Positions 1 to 6,970 of a stretch of 16,379 nucleotides of DNA are shown piece by piece; position 1 is the first letter of the stretch, and every line of letters starts with the position of its first letter. The stretch covers positions 1-16,379 of the forward strand of contig CAYHSY010000020.1 of the NCBI GenBank assembly GCA_964359435.1, given 5' to 3'. The DNA comes from CAYHSY01 sp964359435. Its GTDB lineage: Bacteria; Patescibacteriota; Minisyncoccia; UBA6257; JAUSGH01. A program made the position numbers and the translations under genes. The notes below the pieces were generated by a model, which did no database searches, was not told the origin of the DNA, and worked only from the letters and a program-made list of their open reading frames with translations.

Positions 1-484
1 AAAAGTGCGTTAATATAGCCAGGCGCTTGATACCGCAAAATCTCCTCCCAAAAATCAACTTAATCCATTCTCCGGCCGAGGCCTGGAAAGACGAGCGCTT
101 CTCCCGATATGTTTATTTTTCAATTTACAAAAACTTACCCGTCCACCTCGGCCCCTTTGATTTCGTTTTGGTTGACGGCCCGGATTATTGGCTGGAAAAC
201 GGGCAACTGGTCAACTTGCCGAACGGCGATTTGTTGAAGTTAATGCCACACTTAAAACCGGNNNNNNNNNNAAACCGGGCTGCAAAATATACGTCGACGG
301 ACGCAAGCAGGCGGTCGCTCTTTACAAGCGCTTCCTCGGCAACTACATTACACCGCTTCGGGAAAACTCGGCATATGCTTTATTCGAACGCAACAACAAA
401 CCACTCGACGATTTTAAAAATTTCGAAATCAAAGACACAACATTGGAATGGGTCAAGAAGACCTCCTATTTTGAAGGGCAATAA
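1..484 (+). CDS. Partial methyltransferase-like protein, 5' truncated and broken by a scaffold gap
   Basis: This is the C-terminal part of a protein whose start lies before the window; the frame is already open at position 3, so no start can be chosen. The reading frame before the N run (phase of position 3) differs from the one after it (phase of 272). Both flanks contain aaaccgg (255-261 and 272-278). Collapsing that overlap gives one continuous frame reading LMPHLKPGCKIYVDGRKQ, with 154 visible residues and a TAA at 482-484. The FDFVLVDGPD segment followed by LKPG and a further hydrophobic strand resembles the beta4/beta5 half of a Rossmann-fold SAM methyltransferase, but motif I is not in the window, so the function is tentative. 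It runs toward the - strand gene ending at 495 with only 10 bp between them. Confidence 0.6.
262..271. other. Scaffold gap (10 Ns), probably a false gap
   Basis: Ten Ns separate two contig ends. The last seven bases before the run (aaaccgg, 255-261) are identical to the first seven after it (272-278). Merging them restores a single reading frame through the gene, so the ends most likely overlap and the N count is arbitrary. The true distance would be negative, about -7 bp. Confidence 0.85.
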
Positions 485-494
485 TTGTTTTTCA

Positions 495-1871
495 TCACCC
501 AAGCACTCGAATTAAGGCCCGGGCCAACCTCTCGCTTGATTTACCATCAATAAACTGACATTGTTCAGCCACGATTTTTTGCCTTTCGGCGCGCAACAGG
601 CCGGGATTGCGGAGATATTCATTGATCGCCGAAACGAAGTCATCATAACTAAAGACCCGCCTCACCCCTCCGGTGTTGTTAAGGCGCTCAAGGTGCTCCC
701 AATCAAAAAATCGGACGGATGAATTCCAATAATCGTAATTTTTTTCGCCGTCAAACGCGACGCCGATTAAGGGCTTGTCAAAGATGGCGCCTTCGATAAA
801 AAAGGTGGTGTAGATAGCGATAATAATATCGGAATGCGCCACCGTGTTAATCAACAACGATACCGAGGCATTGCCAAATTCCCAATTATTATTACTCCCG
901 CCCACGTGCTCGGTCGCAGCCGCAACCAAAAAACCGTACTTCTGTTTTATTTCTTCCAATTTTGAGGGTGGAAAGTCAAAACGCGGATATGGCCGCACCA
1001 ATACCTGCACCGCTTCAATTAATTTATTTTCAGCGACAGTCTTATGTAACAATTCTAAGATCTTAAATTCAATGTCAAGGGCTGCCTTGCCGGAAAAGGC
1101 ATAAACAATCAGTTTCTTATTTGGATCGCCGCCTAAACTTTTAATGAATTCATCGCGGGGCAAAATCTTCTCTCGTTTGAAATAAAGATCGTATTGCGGA
1201 ATACCAATAACGGTTATTCTGTCCGGCGGACAACCGGAAACAATGGCTTGTTGCTTTACAATCTCTGTTTGAGTCAAAAGCCAGTCCGGCAAAACCCGCA
1301 GAAATGTCTTGGTGTAAAGGTTATCCCAACTCAAGACCATGCCCAAAGTTTTTATGCCGCGCTTCTTGGCCTCTTTCAGAATCAACTGGTCATGATAAAC
1401 CATGGTTGGGCAAAATGCCACATCCGGCTGATATTTATAGAACAAGGGACCATAATCGTTGCTGGGCAATCGATAATACAACCACCGCAAAAATTTTATA
1501 AAAATCGGGAACCCGCCCAAAAACCAGAACACCCGGCGAGCTGTGAGGCGAACAACCTTAAAAGGCCAAGGCCGGCTGCTGCCGCGTTTGTGGAATTCAG
1601 CCGAATGGAAAAGCCAAGTGGTTTTGGTGTGCACGCTGGAGTGATCCACAAATTCAAACACCGATTCCCAAAAAGTGCGGCGAGTGTCCGGTAGAACATC
1701 GAAAATAACGCCTTGAATCTGCGCGAACTCCTTTTTATAAAATTCCAGCTTGCCTTGCGGCACCAGTACTACCATCCTCGCATTTTGGGCGGCCAAAATT
1801 TGAGGCGCCGCCGTCCTCAAGAAGTTTCTCCCAAAAAACCCGCTGGATGCGTTGGCAATAATAGTTCTCAT
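495..1871 (-). CDS. CDP-glycerol glycerophosphotransferase-like (GT-B-like) protein, paralog B
   Basis: 458 aa. It starts at the ATG at 1869-1871 (MRTIIANASSGFF), which overlaps the upstream gene's TGA as ATGA; a longer reading from 1925 adds 18 residues not supported by the paralog. An N-terminal Rossmann-like half is followed by a hydrophobic stretch around residues 120-135 that may touch the membrane. The core motif GMVLSWDN...LTQTEIVKQQA...ITVIGIPQYD and the later HSDIIIAIYTTFFIEGAIFDKP match the nucleotide-sugar-binding half of the CDP-glycerol glycerophosphotransferase / capsule biosynthesis superfamily. It probably transfers a sugar or polyol phosphate in glycan assembly; donor and acceptor are unknown. 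It is clearly homologous to the gene at 1868-3187: both begin MRTI, share SWDN and DPNKKL, and end with ...DGxxxERLAR. The substrate call is an inference; the fold family is fairly secure. Confidence 0.75.
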   Translation of the reverse strand: MRTIIANASSGFFGRNFLRTAAPQILAAQNARMVVLVPQGKLEFYKKEFAQIQGVIFDVLPDTRRTFWESVFEFVDHSSVHTKTTWLFHSAEFHKRGSSRPWPFKVVRLTARRVFWFLGGFPIFIKFLRWLYYRLPSNDYGPLFYKYQPDVAFCPTMVYHDQLILKEAKKRGIKTLGMVLSWDNLYTKTFLRVLPDWLLTQTEIVKQQAIVSGCPPDRITVIGIPQYDLYFKREKILPRDEFIKSLGGDPNKKLIVYAFSGKAALDIEFKILELLHKTVAENKLIEAVQVLVRPYPRFDFPPSKLEEIKQKYGFLVAAATEHVGGSNNNWEFGNASVSLLINTVAHSDIIIAIYTTFFIEGAIFDKPLIGVAFDGEKNYDYWNSSVRFFDWEHLERLNNTGGVRRVFSYDDFVSAINEYLRNPGLLRAERQKIVAEQCQFIDGKSSERLARALIRVLG

Positions 1872-3187
1872 AATAATTCCCGTGCTAATCTTTCCGCCGC
1901 CCGACCATCGGCATGACTGAACCAACGCTTTTTGGCGATAAGACGTTTTTCCCGATCGATTGCGGGATTTCCTAAATATAATTCCAAAGTTTTCAAAAAA
2001 TCTTCTTTGATTTTGATATGCCGCACCCCCTCAGTCGCAAATAGATTCTTAATGTGCAAACTTAAAAAACCCCAGCATTTTTCAAACTTATGTCTTTCCG
2101 TAAAGTAAATATCTGACCCGATGGCCGGCTTATCCAAAAGCATGGCGTCCAAAAGAATGGATGTAGGGCCGCTCACAATCACATCGCTATGATATAACTC
2201 GTTAATTAAACGCTCTTCGTCCTCTTTGCGCAACTCCAATTCCTTACCAACACCGAAACGCGCGCCCGGGCGATCAAATTTAACGTTCGGCAATTCTTTA
2301 TAATTCACCATCGGCACATCGCCCCCCAAAGGAAAACGCACCAGAATTTGATAGCCGGTCGTCCCCAAAACCTCTATCACGCATTGATCCATGTCATTAT
2401 TTTTTATCAGCAAACTGCCCGCCGGAGCGTAAAAAACCAGCTTCTTATTCGGATCAAAGCCAATTTCGCGGAAAAATTCCTCACGTGTCTTTTTAGGCCC
2501 GCTTAGATAATCGTCATAGTGGGGGTTGCCGGTTATCGCAATCTTTTCCCGCGGAAAACCGTAGTAAGCGGCCGCTTCATCATGCAAAGCCTGCGACCCG
2601 ACAACCAGCTTATCCGGCCAAAACCGCAAAATGCGCATGGTGGTGTTGTCCCACGACCGGATCATGCCGATAACTCTCACGCCCCGTCGCCGAGCGTCCT
2701 GAACCAAGCTGATATCGTTCTCGTTTTGAATATCGGTAGAAAATATCAGATCCGGCCGATACTCATCAAGCAAATCCTTAAATAAATCTTTGGGCGATAA
2801 TTTCAAATCTAAAAACCTCACCATCCTCCTTATTAAAAAAGAATTGCCAATGAAACCCATGAACCGGGCAAAGATAAAATAAAAAAACTTTTTGTCCCAA
2901 TAATATTTATAAGCGATTTTCATGCGGATAGTTTCATTGTCATAAAGGAGCATCCCTAAACGCTTGAAAAACAGTCCCCAAAAATAACGCGAAGCCCTGT
3001 ATTGCTCCGCGCCATATACCAAAACATTTTCCGCGCCAAAGGTTTTTTGGAAATAATCAACTTTAAAATCCGGCACCACCAAAACAACACGCAAATCTTT
3101 TTGCGATTTTAATTTCTCCAAAACCGGCGTAGCTAAAATGTTCCTGGAAACCAGGGTATGAAAACTGGTTATAGCGATGGTCCGCAT
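1868..3187 (-). CDS. CDP-glycerol glycerophosphotransferase-like (GT-B-like) protein, paralog A
   Basis: 439 aa, ATG at 3185-3187, first gene of a two-gene - strand operon. Visible landmarks are an N-terminal MRTIAITSFHTL Rossmann start, GMIRSWDNTTMRIL near the middle, SQALHDEAAAYYGFPREKIAITGNPHYDDY, then FDPNKKLVFYAPAGS, and a C-terminal HSDVIVSGPTSILLDAMLLDKPAIG that resembles the donor-phosphate-binding region of CDP-glycerol transferase and UDP-GlcNAc-2-epimerase-like GT-B proteins. It is predicted to be a cytosolic or membrane-associated transferase for glycan assembly. A basic, aromatic-rich part around residues 80-120 (YKYYWDKKFFYFIFARFMGF) may sit on the membrane. It overlaps its paralog by 4 bp, implying translational coupling. 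Upstream is a 39-bp divergent spacer shared with the methyltransferase at 3227. Confidence 0.75.
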   Translation of the reverse strand: MRTIAITSFHTLVSRNILATPVLEKLKSQKDLRVVLVVPDFKVDYFQKTFGAENVLVYGAEQYRASRYFWGLFFKRLGMLLYDNETIRMKIAYKYYWDKKFFYFIFARFMGFIGNSFLIRRMVRFLDLKLSPKDLFKDLLDEYRPDLIFSTDIQNENDISLVQDARRRGVRVIGMIRSWDNTTMRILRFWPDKLVVGSQALHDEAAAYYGFPREKIAITGNPHYDDYLSGPKKTREEFFREIGFDPNKKLVFYAPAGSLLIKNNDMDQCVIEVLGTTGYQILVRFPLGGDVPMVNYKELPNVKFDRPGARFGVGKELELRKEDEERLINELYHSDVIVSGPTSILLDAMLLDKPAIGSDIYFTERHKFEKCWGFLSLHIKNLFATEGVRHIKIKEDFLKTLELYLGNPAIDREKRLIAKKRWFSHADGRAAERLARELL

Positions 3188-3226
3188 ATTACCTATTTAT
3201 AACATTTTACGAGAGCCGGGAGTTTT
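3188..3226. promoter_or_regulatory. Compact divergent promoter and leader region
   Basis: Only 39 bp separate two outward-facing start codons. The + side has a clear ribosome binding site, ccgggag, six bases before ATG 3227. The AT-rich tatttataac at 3194-3203 can serve as a -10-like element on either strand (TATAAA on -). No convincing -35 fits in the spacer, so one would have to lie inside the opposite gene. Coordinated expression of the two transcripts is an inference. Confidence 0.4.
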
Positions 3227-4264
3227 ATGTATAATCAGTTAAAATATCTCATGAACCTCCAGGAATCACAAAAAAACTGGGACGAATTGGCCAAAGCCGA
3301 CCCATTATTCATCGTCCTCACCTATAAAGACAAACAGGGCGGCAAATGGGACCCAAAGGAATTTTTCGAAACCGGCGTCAAAGAAGTTGCGTCCGACCTC
3401 GCTTATATCCGCTCTCTAAATGCGGAGTTACCGCCTGGCCGGGCGCTGGACTTCGGCTGTGGCGTGGGACGCCTGTCACAGGCCTTGGCCAATCACTTTG
3501 ACGAAGTCCAGGGCGTGGATATTTCCGAACAAATGATTGATTTGGCCCAAAAGTATAATCGCGCCCTTCGCAGAAATATCCCCCGCCGCGATACTAGCCA
3601 ATTTCAGACGAGCCAAGGAGCGATGACGCAGGTGTACCCCCTGGGGTACTCCAAGGAGGAGCGACGCTGGAGTCGTCTGAAATTGGCTGTATCCCGTTGG
3701 GTTGCGGAGATTTTTCGCTTCCGCCACGTTGCTCCTCGTCAGAGTATCACGGAGGATACGCTTTCCTCGTCGCGCCTTACGGAGAGCGAAAAATCTCCTG
3801 CAACACGGCTCGGGGATATTTCTGCAAAGGACGCGGGCGAAAAATGCCATTTTTATGTTAATGCGAAAAATGATTTATCACTCTTCCCATCCAATTATTT
3901 CTCATTCATTTACTCTAAAATCGCCCTGCAACACATTCGCCCGGTTTTCAGCAAAGAATACCTTAAAGAGTTCACGCGCGTCCTTGCTCCAGGCGGCCTC
4001 GTCTTCTTCCAGCTCACTGCCGCTCCCAAACCGACGCCGCAGAGCCCGCTCCGCCGGTTCATCAAAAACCTGCTTCCGGAACGAGTCCGCGAATGGCTAC
4101 GTGACATGAAGTGGCGCGGCAAGGCGCGCGTGGATGTTTATGGCGTACCCCAAGCCGAAGTAATTGAGATCTTGGAATCAAACGGCCTGCGCGTCCTCGG
4201 CACCCGCGAAAACAATATCGCCGGGCAATACTGGACCGGCTACGACTACTGCGCCAGAAAATAA
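3227..4264 (+). CDS. Class I SAM methyltransferase with a 92-residue in-frame insertion
   Basis: 345 aa as read, with ATG at 3227 preceded by GGGAG. Motif I is ALDFGCGVGRLSQAL (residues 73-87), the acidic end of beta2 is GVDIS (96-100), the beta4 region is FIYSKIALQHI (227-237), and post-motif LAPGGLVFFQL is near residues 252-262; these are canonical for cytosolic SAM-dependent methyltransferases of glycan or small-molecule type. The fold is interrupted after AQKYN (residue 111) by residues 112-203, which are rich in R, S, T and Q and are encoded entirely by a palindromic DNA element (3560-3835). Removing the 276 bp leaves a normal 253-aa enzyme in which AQKYN joins GEKCHFYVNAKNDL. The insert adds no stop. 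It lies in a surface connection between beta2 and beta3/4, so the enzyme may still fold. It stands alone on the + strand between - strand glycan genes. Substrate unknown; methylation of a sugar is inferred from context. Confidence 0.85.
   Translation: MYNQLKYLMNLQESQKNWDELAKADPLFIVLTYKDKQGGKWDPKEFFETGVKEVASDLAYIRSLNAELPPGRALDFGCGVGRLSQALANHFDEVQGVDISEQMIDLAQKYNRALRRNIPRRDTSQFQTSQGAMTQVYPLGYSKEERRWSRLKLAVSRWVAEIFRFRHVAPRQSITEDTLSSSRLTESEKSPATRLGDISAKDAGEKCHFYVNAKNDLSLFPSNYFSFIYSKIALQHIRPVFSKEYLKEFTRVLAPGGLVFFQLTAAPKPTPQSPLRRFIKNLLPERVREWLRDMKWRGKARVDVYGVPQAEVIEILESNGLRVLGTRENNIAGQYWTGYDYCARK
3560..3835. repeat. 276-bp nested palindromic (MITE/RPE-like) element inside a gene
   Basis: The outer arms, 3560-3583 and 3812-3835, are inverted copies matching at 22 of 24 positions, with a perfect 14-bp core (gcagaaatatcccc / ggggatatttctgc). 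Inside are two side-by-side hairpins. Hairpin 1 has perfect 16-bp arms 3596-3611 (agccaatttcagacga) and 3673-3688, with a central gtacccc-ct-ggggtac at 3634-3649. Hairpin 2 has arms 3701-3719 and 3785-3804 (19 and 20 nt with one bulge), with gtatc/gatac at its tip (3744-3759). The length is exactly 92 codons and the frame stays open. The closest precedent is the Rickettsia palindromic elements that insert into coding genes in frame. No transposase or clear target-site duplication is seen, and whether it recurs in the genome is unknown. Confidence 0.8.
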
Positions 4265-4265
4265 A

Positions 4266-4285
4266 AGAAGCCGTCTCTGGCTTCT
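4266..4285 (-). terminator. Intrinsic terminator of the 128-aa gene
   Basis: A 7-bp perfect stem (agaagcc at 4266-4272, ggcttct at 4279-4285) closes a 6-nt loop. Read on the - strand it is followed by tttattttc, a U-rich tail, which fits termination of the gene whose TAG (4284-4286) lies in the stem. On the + strand no T tract follows, so it would only weakly stop the methyltransferase transcript. Confidence 0.75.
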
Positions 4286-4670
4286 AGCGCTGTCTACCAC
4301 GCATTTCTTTTTTTGCTTCTTCGACCATCAGGTCACTCACTTTTCTGAAACCAATTTCTCCATCCCGCCAAACCACAATAGCCGGTTGTTGATTGGCAAG
4401 TTGCGGGTTAGGCCTCTTGAGCCAGTTGATGAAGAGTTTGTCCGCGTACCCCGCACTGTGCGTGCCCCTGTAATCCAGTGCCAACTGCGCGATTGCACCC
4501 GCAAACCATACCACGCGCTCTATCGCAACCTTCCCAGCTTGATCTCCGCGGCAAGAATCAAGCATCGACCGAGGAACCTCATCATCCAACATCACGTGAT
4601 GCCTGCTGGGTGTCGTTTCCATATCCCTGTTACCAAGCTTCGCCTTCCTGGGCTTGATCTGACGTTTCAC
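4284..4670 (-). CDS. Hypothetical 128-aa protein, stand-alone gene
   Basis: I do not recognise this family. The start is the GTG at 4668-4670, supported by a ggag ribosome binding site 10 nt upstream (gtggagtgattaagtc). The N-terminus is basic (MKRQIKPRKAKLGN), followed by SRHHVMLDDEVPRSMLDSC and a helical AGKVAIERVVWFAGAIAQLALDY stretch of amphipathic rather than transmembrane character. The tail is charged (LMVEEAKKEMRGRQR). The gene has its own sigma70-like promoter and intrinsic terminator, uses AGG, CGC and GCG codons more freely than the neighbouring glycan genes, and has no partner in the pathway. This suggests an independent cargo-like or regulatory gene. Coding status is supported by the promoter, ribosome binding site and terminator rather than by homology. 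Confidence 0.6.
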   Translation of the reverse strand: MKRQIKPRKAKLGNRDMETTPSRHHVMLDDEVPRSMLDSCRGDQAGKVAIERVVWFAGAIAQLALDYRGTHSAGYADKLFINWLKRPNPQLANQQPAIVVWRDGEIGFRKVSDLMVEEAKKEMRGRQR

Positions 4671-4719
4671 GACTTAATCACTCCACAAAAATACATCGGA
4701 AACTCAAAACCACTCCAAC

Positions 4720-4748
4720 AATATACCAATTTATTGATTAAAAAGCAA
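4720..4748 (-). promoter_or_regulatory. Sigma70-like promoter for the 128-aa gene
   Basis: On the - strand, TTGCTT (4743-4748) and TATATT (4720-4725) are separated by exactly 17 bp. They lie about 50 bp before the GTG start at 4670, leaving a leader of about 42 nt that contains the GGAG ribosome binding site. It was found by eye and start-site mapping is absent. Confidence 0.5.
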
Positions 4749-4754
4749 ACACGA

Positions 4755-4785
4755 TGTCATTCCAGCGATCAAGCCCAGAATGACA
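4755..4785 (-). terminator. Palindromic repeat after hldD, possible terminator
   Basis: Perfect 8-bp inverted arms (tgtcattc 4755-4762, gaatgaca 4778-4785) surround a 15-nt loop. The sequence resembles the widespread gtcattc...gaatgac intergenic palindromes. On the - strand it follows the hldD stop by 23 bp and is trailed by tcgtgtttgcttttt, so it may end the GT9-hldD transcript just before the promoter of the 128-aa gene. Confidence 0.5.
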
Positions 4786-4808
4786 ACGAGATAGCGTTAT
4801 TCAGAAAA

Positions 4809-5783
4809 CTATTTTCGTAGCCAATTTACGTAATCAGAGACCCCCTCTTCAAGCGTATAAAATTTTTCGCCATAACCGGCCGAACGGAGTTTAGAGATAT
4901 CGGCTTGGGTAAAATATTGATACTGACCCTCTAGCCCCGGCGGCATCTCCGCGTATTTTATGGCCGGCGGCTTGCCGAGAGCGGCGAACACGGCTCGCGC
5001 CAAGTCGTTAAACGTGCGTGCCTGACCCGTACCCAAATTGAATATCCCGCTTTTATCCGGATGATTCAAAAAGAACAAAATGACTTTGGCGATGTCCTTT
5101 ACATATACAAAATCACGTTTTTGTTCGCCGTGGACATAACCGGCGCGATACGATTTGAAAAGCTCCGCTTCGCCGGTCGCGCGAATTTTATTATATAAAT
5201 GGTAAACCATAGAAGCCATTTGGCCCTTGTGCGCCTCGCCCGGCCCGTAAACATTAAAAAACTTCAACCCCACCCATTGGCCCGGCTTCACCGCCGCGTC
5301 CAACACAAATTCATCAAAAAGATACTTTGACTCGGCATAAGGGTTCATTGGTTTCAAATTTCTTTCGGAATCGTTATAACCCTTTTCTCCGCCGCCGTAA
5401 GTCGCGGCTGACGATGCGTAAATCAGACGGCAATTGTTGCGAACGCAATAATTGAAAAGCACCCGGCTGTATTCAGTATTATTTTTCATCAAACCAACGC
5501 TATCTTTATCGGTCGTGTCAACCGATGCCCCGATATGAACGATGGCCCCTATATCTTTTATCTCATCGTGCTCAATTTTGGCCAAAAAATCGGCGCTGTC
5601 CAGATATTGCGCGTATTTCAAATCGGCCAAATTATTCTTCTTGCCCTCGGTAATTTCCCCTTTATCGACAATAATTATATTCTCCAATCCGGCTTCGTTT
5701 AACGCCCGCAAAACATTGGAACCGATAAACCCGGCCGCCCCAGTAATAACTATGCTTTTTGATTTTAAATTTTCAATTGTCAT
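4809..5783 (-). CDS. hldD: ADP-L-glycero-D-manno-heptose 6-epimerase
   Basis: 324 aa, close to the family's usual length of about 310-330. It converts ADP-D-glycero-manno-heptose to the L-glycero epimer in the cytosol, the last step of ADP-heptose synthesis. The extended-SDR signatures are all present: NAD-binding GAAGFIG (residues 15-21), SSAATYG (124-130), and the catalytic Tyr149 and Lys153 in NPYAESK. The HldD-specific block KFFNVYGPGEAHKGQMAS is at 174-191, with QKRDFVYVKD at 221-230. The ATG at 5781-5783 overlaps the end of the GT9 gene by 11 bp, so the two are probably translationally coupled and the GT9 is the natural user of the product. The kinase, isomerase and phosphatase of the pathway (hldE, gmhA, gmhB) are not in the window. 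A related sugar epimerase is possible, but the KFFNVYGPGEAHKG block argues strongly for HldD. Confidence 0.9.
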   Translation of the reverse strand: MTIENLKSKSIVITGAAGFIGSNVLRALNEAGLENIIIVDKGEITEGKKNNLADLKYAQYLDSADFLAKIEHDEIKDIGAIVHIGASVDTTDKDSVGLMKNNTEYSRVLFNYCVRNNCRLIYASSAATYGGGEKGYNDSERNLKPMNPYAESKYLFDEFVLDAAVKPGQWVGLKFFNVYGPGEAHKGQMASMVYHLYNKIRATGEAELFKSYRAGYVHGEQKRDFVYVKDIAKVILFFLNHPDKSGIFNLGTGQARTFNDLARAVFAALGKPPAIKYAEMPPGLEGQYQYFTQADISKLRSAGYGEKFYTLEEGVSDYVNWLRK

Positions 5784-6915
5784 TTTGCATTTTGATATTT
5801 ACATTTTTCATTAAATTATCCACCTCCTCCATCACCATTCCGACCGTTATATCCTCCACCTGCCGCCGCGCCTCTTTATAATCAAAAACCGCGTTGTTCA
5901 TTATATGTAACTCCGGCTTTTCTCGCGGCGCAACAACTATTTTATGCTTCTCGCCTCGCGGCGGCTGCTCCCGCTCGTCCATCGGCCCCACAATACAAAC
6001 AGTAGGTATCCCCAAGGCCTCGGCAATATAAATCGGCCCCGTATCCACGCTCACAAATAAATCCAATTTTGATATTAAGGCCTTTAATTCCTCAATGGAT
6101 AAGTTCACTGCAGAAACAACGCCATCTTTGGAGATAGTGCCTCCCAGATATAGAAGCATTGCATCCACCTCTTTCTGGTCATCGGGCCCACCAATGACCA
6201 CGATCTTTGCCCCATATTTTTTATGAATTTCAACGGCTAATTTGGCGAACCGATCGCTCGGCCACAGCTTGATCTTATGCCCCGTCCCCGGCGCGACACC
6301 AACCAACCTAACGTCTTCCGATGACGTTAATATTGGATTTCTTAAATGCTTGGTGGTATCCTCCGTCAAAATCCCCATCGGCTCCAGAAGCCGCAGATAT
6401 TCGCGTGGCGCGTAACCTCCCATCCGGTGCGGGTGGGTCGCAACCAGTTTAGTCAAAATTTTATAAACTCGTGTCTCATGCGGACAATAGCCGCCCTCAA
6501 TAGTGGGCGCAACCACGAGTGGCGCACCTGAAAGATAAAGCAAGGCAAGCAGTTCCGGCGAAGGGCCCGTCAAAATACCGACATCCAAATGCAAGCCGCG
6601 AATCTGCCGTAAAATCCGCCAAAAATTATTTTTATCGTATATAATATATTCGGCGATATCAGGATTACCGACCAATAATTCCTTATTAACCGAATTACCC
6701 ATCACAATCACGCGTGCGTTCGGATATTTTTGTTTGATAGACCGGAATAGGGGCGTCGTACAAATCATATCCCCCATCTTCGCCATCTGAATAACCAAAA
6801 TATTCATCCCGGCTCCCGCCGCAAAATCTTTCCCCATTACGTTATTCGCCCTTCCCCGCCAAATAAACCGCAGAAGACAGAGTTTTAATAAAATTATGTT
6901 TCTTAATTTTTGCAT
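5773..6915 (-). CDS. Glycosyltransferase family 9 (ADP-heptose:glycan heptosyltransferase-like)
   Basis: 380 aa from the ATG at 6913-6915; a TTG at 6930 would add five residues. It is predicted to transfer heptose from ADP-heptose to a glycan acceptor at the inner membrane face, as WaaF/WaaC do. The N-terminal segment MQKLRNIILLKLCLLRFIWRGR is basic and hydrophobic and aligns in kind with the other GT9 here, which supports the ATG. Then come ILVIQMAKMGDMICTTPLF (39-57), with the conserved Gly-Asp, VGVAPGTGHKIKLWP (205-219) for the donor domain, and SVDTGPIYIAEALG (289-302), the family's D-x-GP-x-H motif with Tyr in place of the usual His. The C-terminus (NVNIKMQNDN) is encoded by a low-complexity AT repeat and looks accreted. 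It heads the GT9-hldD pair. The acceptor sugar is unknown. Confidence 0.85.
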   Translation of the reverse strand: MQKLRNIILLKLCLLRFIWRGRANNVMGKDFAAGAGMNILVIQMAKMGDMICTTPLFRSIKQKYPNARVIVMGNSVNKELLVGNPDIAEYIIYDKNNFWRILRQIRGLHLDVGILTGPSPELLALLYLSGAPLVVAPTIEGGYCPHETRVYKILTKLVATHPHRMGGYAPREYLRLLEPMGILTEDTTKHLRNPILTSSEDVRLVGVAPGTGHKIKLWPSDRFAKLAVEIHKKYGAKIVVIGGPDDQKEVDAMLLYLGGTISKDGVVSAVNLSIEELKALISKLDLFVSVDTGPIYIAEALGIPTVCIVGPMDEREQPPRGEKHKIVVAPREKPELHIMNNAVFDYKEARRQVEDITVGMVMEEVDNLMKNVNIKMQNDN

Positions 6916-6970
6916 TTTACATTTATCCAATATATAACCCTTATCGCCAAATATAAGTTATTATATACAT
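6916..6970. promoter_or_regulatory. AT-rich divergent promoter region
   Basis: A 55-bp spacer lies between the outward-facing GT9 (ATG 6915) and methyltransferase (ATG 6971). It contains several TATAT/TATAA elements (6931-6936, 6950-6956 and 6961-6967) that could be -10 sites for either strand. I see no convincing -35 and no Shine-Dalgarno before ATG 6971, so initiation there may be leaderless or A/U-driven. Confidence 0.35.

Noticed and set aside
262..271. A frameshift or pseudogene in the first gene
   Set aside because: The frame change coincides with the N run and is removed by the 7-bp overlap of the flanks, so it is an assembly artefact.
1194..1694. Open + strand frame of 166 codons antisense to the GT-B-like gene
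   Set aside because: It lies entirely within a well-supported - strand gene, and its composition is typical of an antisense shadow.
3476..3850. Open - strand frame spanning the palindromic element
   Set aside because: Because the element is palindromic, it stays open on both strands; there is no ribosome binding site and no motif, so the frame is a by-product.
4648..4778. A 12-bp inverted match (ctgggcttgatc at 4648-4659 and gatcaagcccag at 4767-4778) as ends of a mobile element
   Set aside because: One copy is within the coding start of the 128-aa gene and the other within the small palindrome after hldD. There is no target duplication or extended arm, so chance or shared repeat ancestry is more likely.
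4164..4820. Long + strand open frame across the 3' region of the methyltransferase and the 128-aa gene
   Set aside because: It overlaps real genes on both sides, has no ribosome binding site, shows no protein-like motifs, and lies antisense to a gene with its own promoter and terminator.
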